A stretch of DNA of 64,000 nucleotides from CBDDHT01 sp965228615 (GCA_965228615.1 CBDDHT010000001.1:863034-927033), one strand, 5' to 3'. Shown: positions 1-8,843, counted from the first letter of the stretch. Notes: generated by a model from the sequence alone, not told the origin. Program-made: numbers and translations.

Positions 1-1
1 C

Positions 2-733
2 GGCTCTGCCGCGCGCAAGCGAACCGACGTACTGGCCTATATGGAAGTCCATATCGAACAGGGGCCTGTCCTTGAACAACGGGATTGCCCCGTTGGCATT
101 GTCACTGCAATCGCCGGTGCGACACGATTAGAGATCACGTTGAGCGGGGAGGCAGGTCACGCCGGAACGGTTCCGATGACGGAACGGCGCGATGCACTGG
201 CGGCTGCCGCAGAGATTATTCTGAGTGTTGAAGAGATCTGCCAATCGCGCGATGGCCTTGTCGGAACCGTCGGACAGCTCGATGTATCGCCGGGTGCCGT
301 GAATGTTATTCCAGGCGCCGTCCGGCTTTCGGTTGATCTGCGCGCAGCCGAGGATGACATACGGCAACGCGCGCTGGGCACCCTCTATGAACTGGTTTCG
401 TCGATCGGAGAGAAACGGCATGTCGAAACCAACATCACCCAGACTCACGCTGTTGCGAGTGTGCCTTGCGCAAGCCAGCTGATCACGGGGCTTTCGTCGG
501 CTGCATCGGCATGCGGACATGCTGCGCCGATGCTCTCAAGCGGGGCAGGTCACGATGCGGTTGCCATGAGCGCGTTGACCGAGATCGGCATGCTGTTCGT
601 ACGCTGCGAAGGCGGCATCAGCCATAACGCGCGAGAGTCCATCGAGGCGTCTGACGTCGCAGTGGCGGTAGAAGTTCTCTCCGCATTTCTCAAGACCTTT
701 GACGAGACGGGAAAGACCGGTCATGACGGATGA
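2..733 (+). CDS. Zn-dependent amidohydrolase, HyuC/AllC-like (5' end outside window)
   Basis: This is the C-terminal part of a M20-type amidohydrolase of the N-carbamoyl-L-amino-acid hydrolase / allantoate amidohydrolase group, which removes a carbamoyl or ureido group from amino-acid-like substrates in the cytoplasm. The frame is open from base 2, so the N-terminal third is missing. Visible signatures are HIEQGPVLE, the lid-domain stretch GHAGTVPMTERRDAL and the late GAGHDA motif with a conserved His. The stop codon overlaps the start of the next gene (ATG at 723), which points to one operon with a second M20 peptidase and probably a shared peptide or ureide degradation role. Family is confident; the exact substrate is not. 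Confidence 0.85.
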   Translation, partial: GSAARKRTDVLAYMEVHIEQGPVLEQRDCPVGIVTAIAGATRLEITLSGEAGHAGTVPMTERRDALAAAAEIILSVEEICQSRDGLVGTVGQLDVSPGAVNVIPGAVRLSVDLRAAEDDIRQRALGTLYELVSSIGEKRHVETNITQTHAVASVPCASQLITGLSSAASACGHAAPMLSSGAGHDAVAMSALTEIGMLFVRCEGGISHNARESIEASDVAVAVEVLSAFLKTFDETGKTGHDG

Positions 734-1949
734 CAAAGAGATCTTGGCCTTCCTGGAGGCCAAAAAAGATGACAGCGTCGCTCTGTTGAGCGCGCTCGTA
801 AAAATCCCATCCGACAATCCACCCGGGGACTGTGCACCGCATGCGGAATCGACTGCGGCACTTCTCACAAGTCTCGGTTTCGAGGTCGAGGCCCATGCGG
901 TCCCGCAGGATTTATGCGAGGCGAGCGGGATGGTGAGTGCGACCAATCTGATCGTTCGGAAGCGTTTCGGCAATGGGCCGGTCATCGCACTGAATGCTCA
1001 CGGGGACGTCGTCGCGCCGGGGGCAGGGTGGTCTCATGATCCTTTTGCCGCGGAAATCGCCGACGGTTGGCTCTATGGCCGTGGCGCCGCTGTTTCGAAA
1101 TCCGACATCGCGACCTATGCCTTTGCATTGAAGGCGTTGGAAGTTTGTCGGAGACCGTTGGCCGGCACGGTCGAGCTGCACATTACCTATGATGAGGAGG
1201 TTGGCGGAGAGATCGGCCCAAAATGGCTACTGGACCAGGGATTATCGGCGCCGGACTATGCCATTTGTGCAGGCTTTTCATATGCGGTTGTTGTCGCCCA
1301 CAATGGTTGTCTTCATTTGGAGGTGGCCGTATTGGGAAAGTCGGCCCATGCGGCTAAACCCGAAACGGGACACGATGCTCTAGAAGCCGCCAACGCCGTC
1401 TTGTCCGCGCTTTATGATCATAGAACCGAACTTGGGGCGACCATCTCGGATACACCGGGAATCGGCTCGCCCAATCTCAACGTCGGATTGATCGAAGGCG
1501 GCATCAACACAAATGTGGTGCCGGACCGGGTTTCATTCCGTATCGACCGCCGGATGATCCCGGAAGAGAATGCAGAAGTTATCGAAACGACACTGCGCAA
1601 CATCATCACGGATGCAGCGAGCGGGCGAGACGGCATCACAGTCGATGTCGAGCGCGTCATGCTGGCAAAGCCGTTCAAACCCGTCGGTGATACGGATAGG
1701 CTATTGAAACCATTGATCCACCATGCATCGGCGGTCTTCGGCGAAGAGATCGCCGGTGTCGGCGTACCGCTCTATACGGATGCACGCCATTATTCGGAAG
1801 CAGGGATCCCGACGGTTCTGTATGGTGCGGGCCCCAGAACCATTGAAGAAGCAAACGCCCACCGTGCAGATGAGCGTGTCCGAGTGGATGATCTCCACAA
1901 AGCGACAAAGGTCGTTGCGCTCGCGCTTGCAGATATACTGCCGGGTTGA
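723..1949 (+). CDS. M20 family metallopeptidase (ArgE/DapE/CPG2-like)
   Basis: The protein of 408 residues belongs to the M20 di-zinc peptidases (acetylornithine deacetylase, succinyl-diaminopimelate desuccinylase, carboxypeptidase G2). It shows the metal-site pattern NAHGDVV near residue 100, then YGRGAAVSKSD, then TYDEEVGGE with the catalytic glutamates, and a final zinc ligand in DARHYSEAG. The dimerisation domain starts with GKSAHAAKPETGHDA. I chose the ATG at 723, overlapping the upstream stop, rather than an ATG 24 bases earlier, because the homologous start MTDDKE aligns with it. Coupling to the upstream HyuC-like gene suggests a joint amide or ureide hydrolysis pathway. Substrate unknown. 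Confidence 0.85.
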   Translation: MTDDKEILAFLEAKKDDSVALLSALVKIPSDNPPGDCAPHAESTAALLTSLGFEVEAHAVPQDLCEASGMVSATNLIVRKRFGNGPVIALNAHGDVVAPGAGWSHDPFAAEIADGWLYGRGAAVSKSDIATYAFALKALEVCRRPLAGTVELHITYDEEVGGEIGPKWLLDQGLSAPDYAICAGFSYAVVVAHNGCLHLEVAVLGKSAHAAKPETGHDALEAANAVLSALYDHRTELGATISDTPGIGSPNLNVGLIEGGINTNVVPDRVSFRIDRRMIPEENAEVIETTLRNIITDAASGRDGITVDVERVMLAKPFKPVGDTDRLLKPLIHHASAVFGEEIAGVGVPLYTDARHYSEAGIPTVLYGAGPRTIEEANAHRADERVRVDDLHKATKVVALALADILPG

Positions 1950-2038
1950 GAAAAAGAGCGGACGACTGGATTACCGGAACAACAAGTTCGGCAATCCAGG
2001 CGTATTCGCAAGGGCAGAGTGGATTCGCCAATCAAATT

Positions 2039-2464
2039 CTAGTTCGTAATCCGGATGGCCGTCTTGGCCTTGCCACGCTTCTGAATGAGCCTGAACAATA
2101 CGGCAGCGTGCTTGGGATGCAGTCTCACGCAGCCATGGGACGCCGGTGAACCAAGCCTTTTGATCTGGTTGGTTCCATGAATCGCGTAATGCCCTTTGAA
2201 GAAAACCGAGTAGGGCATCGGCGCATTGCGGAACAAACTCGACCGATGATGCCTGTTCAGCCAGTAGGGTTTGTAGGTCCCGGTTGGGGTCCAGCCACGG
2301 TGCTTGCCCGTCGAGACTTTCCAAGTCTCGGTCTTCTTGCCGTCCACATAAAGATGCAGCCGTTGTTCGGAAATATCGATATGCGCAAGAATATCGGCTG
2401 ACGCAACTGTTGGAACGAAGATCAAGGCTGCGAAAAACGTCGTGCGTATCAAAAACTTCAACAT
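2039..2464 (-). CDS. L,D-transpeptidase family protein (YkuD domain)
   Basis: This 141-residue exported protein carries a YkuD catalytic domain, the fold that makes 3-3 peptidoglycan cross-links or anchors proteins to peptidoglycan in the periplasm. After an N-terminal signal peptide (MLKFLIRTTFFAALIF, cleavage near ASA-D) come an HYAIHGTN segment and the active-site motif SHGCVRLHPKHA with the nucleophilic Cys. The start at 2464 is supported by a purine-rich GGGGGGATAT stretch upstream; an upstream ATG at 2545 would add an unlikely leader. It is monocistronic. Length is short for the family but the catalytic domain looks complete. Confidence 0.9.
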   Translation of the reverse strand: MLKFLIRTTFFAALIFVPTVASADILAHIDISEQRLHLYVDGKKTETWKVSTGKHRGWTPTGTYKPYWLNRHHRSSLFRNAPMPYSVFFKGHYAIHGTNQIKRLGSPASHGCVRLHPKHAAVLFRLIQKRGKAKTAIRITN

Positions 2465-2674
2465 TGGATATCCCCCCAGATTTACCAATCGTCGCCTCAA
2501 GGTAACCCAATCAATTACCGAATGCATCTTATGACTGATGTTCATGAAGAAACGACAAACCTGATAGCGACCGGCTGAGATTGAGTCACGCCGGCGGAGG
2601 TACTGTTCAACATCAGCTCAGCTCGGTTCGCTTAGATTCGTTCGGCGATTATGAGTTCACGACCTAGCTCTTGC

Positions 2675-3283
2675 TTAGCCAAATGCACGCAGCCGGCGCT
2701 GCGCTTCTTCATCGGAAACATCGTCCGGCAGCTGGCGATAGGCCTCGACGTCCGCCTTTGTCCTTTTCGGCCCTGACCATCGTTCGTCAATCTGTGGCAA
2801 AGGCTCGGCGCTATTGGCGAAGTGTGGCGCAAGTTCAAAGAATTTTTCGATAAGGAGTTGAAAGCTGGCCGCCTCCAGTTGCTCGCGATCAGCCTGAGGC
2901 GGTACCTTGAACCATTCGACAGCAACAATAGCGCCTTCGTCTACGCGCGAGGTCATTTCATGGACTGTGATGCCGAAGCGCTCTGCGCCTTCATAGACGG
3001 CAAAGCCCGCACAAAAGCTTCCTGGATAGTTCGGTGGACCGGGATGAAAGTTGTAAGCGGGTGTCATCGCCTCTGCGAGGACCTTGGACGGGACAATCAA
3101 GCCAGTGCAGAAAGCGATGAGTCGCCGCGTTTCGGGTGAGCCTGACTGGCAGCTTGCCTCAAGCGTCGCCCGATCCGTTGCAACACGAACATGAAGGTCC
3201 GGATTGTTCGACTTCAACCCCTTGGTGAGATAAGGACCTTCCACATCTCCCGTCAGCAGAACAACTTCCTTGAGCATAGACAT
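2675..3283 (-). CDS. Formyltransferase-fold protein
   Basis: The 202-residue protein resembles the N-terminal catalytic domain of the 10-formyltetrahydrofolate-dependent transferases (Fmt, PurN, ArnA type). The conserved NFHPGPPNYPG segment corresponds to the Asn-x-His active-site loop, followed by the aromatic and Gly-rich GFAVYEGAERFGITVHEM and an Asp-containing VDEGAIV motif typical of these enzymes. It lacks the Fmt C-terminal domain, so it is not the general initiator-tRNA enzyme. The start at 3283 follows a GGGAA ribosome site. It is divergent from the glutaredoxin gene with about 110 bases between. The acceptor molecule is unknown. Confidence 0.7.
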   Translation of the reverse strand: MSMLKEVVLLTGDVEGPYLTKGLKSNNPDLHVRVATDRATLEASCQSGSPETRRLIAFCTGLIVPSKVLAEAMTPAYNFHPGPPNYPGSFCAGFAVYEGAERFGITVHEMTSRVDEGAIVAVEWFKVPPQADREQLEAASFQLLIEKFFELAPHFANSAEPLPQIDERWSGPKRTKADVEAYRQLPDDVSDEEAQRRLRAFG

Positions 3284-3394
3284 TGACGCTTTTCCCGCGT
3301 TGCTGCCGTCGACAGGCAAGTCTTGTTCCGGCAATAGTACGATGAGAATGTGCAGCCAATAGAGATCTTTCAATCAATCGCCGGGAATCGATCC

Positions 3395-4033
3395 ATGCAA
3401 CTCTACATGTTCGAGCATTGCTCGCTTTGTTTTCGGGTGCGCATGACGACGGCTCTCAAGGGTATCCCCTTGGAGGAAATTGTTGTTGTCGATGACGATA
3501 CGGAGACGATGGTCAATCTTGTCGGGCGACGCGTCATTCCGATTCTTGTGAAGGATGACGGTCAGCCGATGCTTGAGAGCATGGACATGGTTGATATGAT
3601 CGATGCTATGGGCGAGCCGATCTATGCCGGCCCGGAACGATCTGAAATTTCGACTCTGGCCGAGAGACTCCTCTCCAAGACACCGCGCCTGACGATGCCG
3701 CGCTATCCCGCCCTTGGACTGCCTGAGTTCGCCACACCATCTGGCCGCGAACACTATGTGGCGCGCAAAGAGAAGATATTGGGCGGATTTGATGCGCTCC
3801 TCGAGAATACAGACGAGTATGTCGCGGAGGTCTCGCCTGTCCTGGACGAACTGGACAGCCAGATTGCAAGTCCCGAAGCCATCAATGGCACATTGTCGAA
3901 AGACGATGTGCGGATGCTGCCGCTCTTGCGCTCGGCTGCCATCGTAGCGGCACTGACATTTCCACCGCGGGTCCAGAGCTATTTCAGGACAATGATGAAA
4001 CGGACCGGGTTTGCGCCGTTGCCAACTGCCTGA
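3395..4033 (+). CDS. grxB: Glutaredoxin 2 (GrxB-type)
   Basis: The 212-residue protein matches E. coli Grx2 in length and layout: a thioredoxin-fold domain (residues 1-75) followed by an all-helical GST-like domain. Recognisable GrxB features are LYMFEHC at the start, VGRRVIPIL with the cis-Pro, MLESMDMVDMID, and the late GTLSKDDVRMLPLLR. Its function in the family is glutathione-dependent reduction of disulfides in the cytoplasm. The active site reads C9-S-L-C12 instead of the CPYC usual for E. coli Grx2; both cysteines remain. The start is the ATG at 3395 because the 15 codons before it have no counterpart in the family. Confidence 0.9.
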   Translation: MQLYMFEHCSLCFRVRMTTALKGIPLEEIVVVDDDTETMVNLVGRRVIPILVKDDGQPMLESMDMVDMIDAMGEPIYAGPERSEISTLAERLLSKTPRLTMPRYPALGLPEFATPSGREHYVARKEKILGGFDALLENTDEYVAEVSPVLDELDSQIASPEAINGTLSKDDVRMLPLLRSAAIVAALTFPPRVQSYFRTMMKRTGFAPLPTA

Positions 4034-4258
4034 TCCGGTTTTCGCCATTCGGATCGATTGTTGACTAGATCAAATGGACGTCTCTGGGGGCTCTTCTTGC
4101 GCTCCGAGTTTCTGCTCACGAAGCTGTCGGACCGGCCTCCGACGAGCCATATGCACGTTATCGACCGGTCGGATTTCTCTAAAATTGTAGCAACTGTTCC
4201 CACGGTTCCTTAGCGCCTTAAGCGTATGGTCGGGCCCTGTTTGAGACCGGGGTAGATC
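4034..4258. other. Gap before the tad cluster; no gene seen
   Basis: This 225-base stretch between grxB and cpaB holds no convincing coding frame. It contains TTGACTAGATCAA, which looks like an FNR box but has a 3-base rather than a 4-base centre, so I do not call it. The cpaB promoter should lie here, but no clear -35/-10 pair was recognised. Confidence 0.4.
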
Positions 4259-5125
4259 ATGCGTATTGGTAGTATTGCGATGCTTGTCATTGCGCTCGGC
4301 TTCGGCGGAGTGGCAGCGTTTCTGGCAAAAGTCTGGCTCGAAAACCAGACGCCCGAGCCGCAGGTTGCTGTCAAAAGGTCTGCCGTGAAAGTCTCGAAGG
4401 TGGTTGTGGCGACGCGGCCATTGCGCTTCGGCATGGAGTTGAAGAAGTCGCATCTAGCGGAAATCGAATGGCCGAGTAAGGGGATCCCCAACGAAGCTTA
4501 TCCGTCCATTGCCGATCTCTTCAAAGGAAATGGCAAACGCATCGTCTTGTCGGCGATTGCGCGTAACGAGCCGATCATAAAGACGAAGGTGACGGGGCCC
4601 GGCCAACGGGCGTCTCTGTCAGCCCTGGTTGATGGCGAACATCTCGCAGTCTCGATCCGGGTGAACGATGTGCTTGGCGTCTCGGGCTTTGTTCTGCCGG
4701 GCGATCGGGTGGATGTGCTCTTGACGCGCGAGGACAAATCCGAGGTCAAGCTCGGTGCCAATAACAAGACAAGTTACACGGACGTGCTCCTTCGCAATGT
4801 GCGTGTTCTTGCGGTCGATCAACTGGCCGACGATCAAACCGAAAAACCATCGCTTTCGAAGACGGTTACGATCGAAGTTGCAACGAAGCAGGCGCAGAAG
4901 ATCGCGTTGGCGGGTTCCGTCGGCAAGTTGTCTTTGGCGCTGCGGAGTGCAGGATCGACCGGCATCGCTCCTTCGCGCCGGATTACGCTCGAGGATCTAC
5001 GCAGCGACAACACTGTCCGCAAGTCCGAGAAGAAAACCGGCGGTGACCTTGCGATCATGGTGCATGTGACGCGCGCTGTGGATCGTCAGGAATATTTCGT
5101 CCCGTCACATTCTGGGAACCGGTGA
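4259..5125 (+). CDS. cpaB: Flp pilus assembly protein CpaB
   Basis: CpaB (RcpC) is a periplasmic component of the Flp/Tad pilus machine that is thought to work with the secretin. The 288-residue protein starts with a signal-anchor helix (SIAMLVIALGFGGVAAFLA), then a SAF domain in which RPLRFGMELKKSHLAEIEWP and the FVLPGDRVDVLLTR motif are typical of CpaB. The C-terminal part (AKQIALAGSVGKLSLALR-like) carries the usual conserved LSLALRS. GGGGTAG precedes the ATG. It is the first gene of the tad cluster in this window and cpaC follows after 151 bases, so cpaC may also have its own promoter. Confidence 0.93.
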   Translation: MRIGSIAMLVIALGFGGVAAFLAKVWLENQTPEPQVAVKRSAVKVSKVVVATRPLRFGMELKKSHLAEIEWPSKGIPNEAYPSIADLFKGNGKRIVLSAIARNEPIIKTKVTGPGQRASLSALVDGEHLAVSIRVNDVLGVSGFVLPGDRVDVLLTREDKSEVKLGANNKTSYTDVLLRNVRVLAVDQLADDQTEKPSLSKTVTIEVATKQAQKIALAGSVGKLSLALRSAGSTGIAPSRRITLEDLRSDNTVRKSEKKTGGDLAIMVHVTRAVDRQEYFVPSHSGNR

Positions 5126-5148
5126 TAAGGTTTTGCTAAGCACGCTGG

Positions 5149-5163
5149 CTAACCCTTTCCTAA
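5149..5163 (+). promoter_or_regulatory. Possible CtrA-like box upstream of cpaC
   Basis: The sequence CTAA-N7-CTAA lies 114 bases before the cpaC start. It differs from the alphaproteobacterial CtrA consensus TTAA-N7-TTAA only at the first base of each half. CtrA controls pilus genes in Caulobacter. This is a pattern match only; CtrA is not encoded in the window. Confidence 0.25.
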
Positions 5164-5276
5164 TTACGAATCGAGATTCGGCTTCCCGGCCATTGGTCCC
5201 TCACATTGCAATAACTATTGCGACCTTATCGTTCAGTGAAATCACAGAACGGAACTTTCGGGGTTGGGGAACACCG

Positions 5277-7139
5277 ATGCTGATGCATACAGACGCAAGA
5301 TCCACTGGAATTGTGCGCAATTGGTTTGCGAGCATGAAACGGCTTGGACGAGGCGGAGGAGCCCTTGTTTGGCTTGCCTGGTTGGCATTGACGGCCTCCG
5401 GGATCCTTATCGCACAAAGCCAATGGGCGATTGCCGGCGATGTCGACCGGGTTACTTCCAGCTACACGCTCGAAGATCCGGAGACGATCTCAAAGCTCCG
5501 TGTAACGATCCACAAGTCGCAGACCGTCCGCATTCAGAAGCCATTTGCAGAGGCTCTGATCGGACAGCCGGCCATTGCCGATGTCATCCCGCTCACCGAC
5601 ACATCGATCTATGTCCTCGGTAAGAAGGTTGGCGCGACCCGGCTCTCAATTCTCGGCAAGGACAAGAAGCTGCTTGGTATTATCGAGGTCGAAGTCGCTT
5701 TTGATGCAGCAGCGATCGAAGAGCATTATCGCCGCTCGCTTCCTTCTTCTCGCATTCGTGTTGCATCGGTCAACGGACGGATCATGTTGACCGGCGTGGT
5801 GTCAGACGCGATAGCGCTAGAAAAGGCATTGGCGATCGCCAATCAATATGCACCCGATGCCGTCAGCAACCAGATGACCGTCGCCGGATCTCAGCAGGTG
5901 CTCCTGGAAGTCCGGTTTGTCGAAGCATCCCGCACCGCGACGCGAAATCTTGGCGTGAACTGGAACATCCTCTCACGTCAGCCGGGCAGTCTCGCGGTCA
6001 ATACCAATCTTCCGGGCGGAGTCGGCCTTGGCGCGTTTCCGACAACGGTTCTTCCCTTCGGGTCTCTTGTGGCGCGCCTCCTGAATGCCGGAACGTCGGC
6101 CGAAGTCATTATCCAGGCGCTTGAGGAAAAGGGACTCGCGCGGCGGCTGGCAGAGCCGAACCTGATTGCACTTTCCGGCGACACGGCTAGTTTTCTGGCT
6201 GGTGGCGAGTTTCCGTTCCCGGTCGGCCGGGACAACGACACGATCACGATCGAGTTCAAGAAATTCGGCGTCGGACTGGGCTTCACGCCGACCGTGCTCA
6301 GCAACGGTCTGATCAACCTGAAGGTCGAGCCGGAAGTCAGCGAGATCGATCCAAACAACACGCTGGTCGTGAACGATACGACCATCCCGGGCCTCGTCAC
6401 CCGGCGGGCTAAGACAACAGTCGAGTTGCGCGACGGGCAGAGTTTCGCCATTGCTGGACTGTTGCAGGCCAATCATTCAAAGGCGAGACGTCAACTCCCC
6501 TGGCTCGGTCAGGTTCCGGTGATCGGCTCGCTGTTCCGAAGCGCATCCTTCGAAAAACAGGAGACCGACCTGGTCATCATCGTGACGCCGCGGCTTGTAC
6601 AGCCTGCAGCGCCGGGAGATCGGCTGGTAACGCCGTTCGACAAGTCCGTTCCAGGAAACGATGTGGACTACTTCCTGAACGGCAAGGACGAGATTCCGAC
6701 TTGGAAGTCGCGGTTCCGCCGCTCCGGTAAGGTCAATCGTCGCGCGCCTTCCAGCGGTCACATGCTCGGTAGTGCAGGACCGGCATTCCCGAATGTATCC
6801 CTGGACAACGGCAAATATACCGGGTCGATACCCAAGGGTGATCCACGCGACATCACCGGTTCGCTTCCGTCGGAGAAAAAGGCAAGGAATCCGAAGAAGT
6901 CGAAATCGAGAAAGTCGAAACTGAAGCGCGGCAAACCGGCTGCAGCCAGGGCAACCAAAAAGAAAACGTCGGCCAAGAAAGTGCCGTCAGAGCAATCGGA
7001 GAGCAAAGGACTGCTTGGCGGCCTCTTCCGCAAAGAGGAAGGCGTTTTTGGTGGGACATTCCGAAAAGCTGCCAATGTCGCCTTTGCGAAACCAAGCACA
7101 AGGGCAAGATTGTTGCTGGATCTGGAGGGTGGAGCATGA
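5277..7139 (+). CDS. cpaC: Tad pilus secretin CpaC (RcpA)
   Basis: CpaC forms the outer-membrane secretin ring through which the Flp pilus passes. In the 620-residue protein a hydrophobic export signal (about residues 28-46) is followed by the pilus/secretion N-terminal domain (LRVTIHKSQTVRI), a BON-like region (IRVASVNGRIMLTGVV) and the secretin domain (about 205-450), ending in VPVIGSLFRS and ETDLVIIVTPRLV, the classic secretin signature. The last 100 residues are an unusual Lys/Arg/Ser-rich low-complexity tail. The ATG at 5277 has GGGGAA upstream; a longer frame from 5133 has no ribosome site. The stop overlaps the next ATG. Confidence 0.93.
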   Translation: MLMHTDARSTGIVRNWFASMKRLGRGGGALVWLAWLALTASGILIAQSQWAIAGDVDRVTSSYTLEDPETISKLRVTIHKSQTVRIQKPFAEALIGQPAIADVIPLTDTSIYVLGKKVGATRLSILGKDKKLLGIIEVEVAFDAAAIEEHYRRSLPSSRIRVASVNGRIMLTGVVSDAIALEKALAIANQYAPDAVSNQMTVAGSQQVLLEVRFVEASRTATRNLGVNWNILSRQPGSLAVNTNLPGGVGLGAFPTTVLPFGSLVARLLNAGTSAEVIIQALEEKGLARRLAEPNLIALSGDTASFLAGGEFPFPVGRDNDTITIEFKKFGVGLGFTPTVLSNGLINLKVEPEVSEIDPNNTLVVNDTTIPGLVTRRAKTTVELRDGQSFAIAGLLQANHSKARRQLPWLGQVPVIGSLFRSASFEKQETDLVIIVTPRLVQPAAPGDRLVTPFDKSVPGNDVDYFLNGKDEIPTWKSRFRRSGKVNRRAPSSGHMLGSAGPAFPNVSLDNGKYTGSIPKGDPRDITGSLPSEKKARNPKKSKSRKSKLKRGKPAAARATKKKTSAKKVPSEQSESKGLLGGLFRKEEGVFGGTFRKAANVAFAKPSTRARLLLDLEGGA

Positions 7140-7501
7140 CCGCACAGCCGTCCGGATGCGCGCCAGGCGCCGGGACGAAACTCATAGTGGCGACCGTGAT
7201 TCTGGCGAGCGTTGCACTGACGTCGTGCCGGGAGAACGACTATCTAGGCCGACGGGACACGATTTCGCTCGGCGCTGGTGACGCGGCCGCTTCCAATCGG
7301 GTTGTCCACATGAAAGACCCGTGGCCCCGCTACGCCAAGAACAAAAACATCAACGTCGATGGCAAGCGCATGTCGCTGGGCGTTGAGCGCTATCAGAAGA
7401 ATGAGAGTCTGGAGCCGGTCGGAACCGATACGACCGAACGGTTCAAGGATGAAGATGCACCGAAAGGGCCACCGCCGGAAGGTGGTCCGAAGTCGCCGTA
7501 G
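7136..7501 (+). CDS. Small lipoprotein in the CpaD position of the tad cluster
   Basis: The 121-residue protein has a lipoprotein signal peptide (IVATVILASVALTSC, lipobox around residue 31) and should sit in a membrane facing the periplasm. Its remaining 90 residues carry the stretches RRDTISLGAGDAAASN and DPWPRYAKNKNI and a Pro-rich end. CpaD, the pilus lipoprotein normally found between cpaC and cpaE, is about 200 residues or longer, so this is either a shortened CpaD or a replacement for it. The ATG overlaps the cpaC stop (ATGA), so it is translated with the secretin and likely supports it. Function inferred from context only. Confidence 0.75.
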   Translation: MTAQPSGCAPGAGTKLIVATVILASVALTSCRENDYLGRRDTISLGAGDAAASNRVVHMKDPWPRYAKNKNINVDGKRMSLGVERYQKNESLEPVGTDTTERFKDEDAPKGPPPEGGPKSP

Positions 7502-7537
7502 TCAATCGGCGGCCTCACCTGTCGAGGTTTGAAGCGG

Positions 7538-8773
7538 ATGTTTGGAAAATTCACCAAGGTCGATGACGGCGCGGTGGCCATTCAGCTGGTTACGGCAGAC
7601 AAAGGCTTGGAGAACCGCCTGCACGAGATCTTCACGCAGGACGAGCGCTTCGACTTCGAATCCGCTTTCGAGACCGTCGGGGCACTCGAGTCCCAGGGGC
7701 TCACCAGCCGTCACCCATCCTTGCTGCTGGTCGAGATTGACCAGGATCGCTCGGGTGAATTCGAGGCTTTGGAGCGCGTCATCGAGAGTGCCGGTCCCGG
7801 ACGTCCCATCATTGCCATAGTCGATGACTTCTCTGAATCGACCGTGCGCAAATTATTGCAGTTGCACGTAACCGACCTGATTTCGAAAAGTGGATCGCAG
7901 GCGGATCTGTTCAAGGCATGCGAGCGCGCCATACGTCCGGAAGGCCCCTCGACACGCTTTGGCGGTGCGAAATGCTATGCCTTCATCTCTGCCGGAGGGG
8001 GGGCCGGAAACACATCGCTCGCGATCCAGAGCGCTTTCGTCTCTGCACGCAGGACGCATCAATTTCAGTCGACCTGCATCATCGATATGGATTTTCAGGG
8101 TGGCGCCGTTACCGACTATCTGGACGTGACGCCAAATCTGCAGCTCGACGAACTGGCTCCGTCGCCAGAGCGTCTGGACGTCCAGCTTCTCGAAGTCATG
8201 GTATCCAGGCATGCCAGTGGTTTGGCAATCCTGGCTGCGGACCATGCGCTTCGGTCTTACGACACCATCAGCACCGAACTCGTGACGCGCATGCTGGATA
8301 TGGCCTCGGCGAAGTTCGAGACGGTCGTCCTCGATATGCCGCGGGTCTGGTTGCCCTGGACCGAAAGTGTCCTGCGAGGCTCCGACCGTGTCTTCATTGT
8401 CACCGAAATGACCGTTCCGGGGCTGCGCCAGGCGCGGCGCCTGTCGAATGCCATCTTGCAGAGATGTGGTGACGAAATCGATGTTTCCGTGATCGTGAAC
8501 CGGTTCCGCAAGACAATGTTTGGCGGCGTGAATTCGGTTCGGCAGAAAGATGCCGAAGATGTTCTTGGTGGCCGTATTGCCGGGTTCGTCGCGCAGGATT
8601 ATCCGCTGGTCAGAGAAGCGATCGACCGTGGTTTGCCGCTCTACGAGGTGAAGAAGGGTAATCGTATCGATAAGGATTTGGAAACCATCCTGTTCGATAC
8701 CAAGCCGGCCAACCTACCGGTCCCGGTCAAGCGCATGATTCCGCGGATAGAGCTCTCAGCCGCTAAAATTTGA
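7538..8773 (+). CDS. cpaE: Pilus assembly ATPase-like protein CpaE (TadZ)
   Basis: CpaE/TadZ proteins are MinD/ParA relatives that place the Tad machine at its cell site. The 411-residue protein has an N-terminal receiver-like domain (about 10-125) and a C-terminal ParA-like domain (from about 145) with IIDMDFQGG and VVLDMPRVWLPW. The P-loop reads ISAGGGAGNTSLA: the signature lysine of the deviant Walker A (KGGxGxT) is absent, as is the lysine before the Thr/Ser, so nucleotide binding may be lost or altered. The start is the ATG at 7538 with GAGG ten bases upstream; a TTG at 7529 sits too close to it. Confidence 0.88.
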   Translation: MFGKFTKVDDGAVAIQLVTADKGLENRLHEIFTQDERFDFESAFETVGALESQGLTSRHPSLLLVEIDQDRSGEFEALERVIESAGPGRPIIAIVDDFSESTVRKLLQLHVTDLISKSGSQADLFKACERAIRPEGPSTRFGGAKCYAFISAGGGAGNTSLAIQSAFVSARRTHQFQSTCIIDMDFQGGAVTDYLDVTPNLQLDELAPSPERLDVQLLEVMVSRHASGLAILAADHALRSYDTISTELVTRMLDMASAKFETVVLDMPRVWLPWTESVLRGSDRVFIVTEMTVPGLRQARRLSNAILQRCGDEIDVSVIVNRFRKTMFGGVNSVRQKDAEDVLGGRIAGFVAQDYPLVREAIDRGLPLYEVKKGNRIDKDLETILFDTKPANLPVPVKRMIPRIELSAAKI

Positions 8774-8843
8774 ACGGTCGAATTCGCCGAATTTTCTTCT
8801 TTTTTCCCTATCCTCTTCATCGATTGGGTGTCGAGGTGCAGGA

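Noticed and set aside
4061..4073. FNR-like TTGAC-TAG-ATCAA before cpaB
   Set aside because: The centre is three bases instead of four, so the half-sites are out of register.
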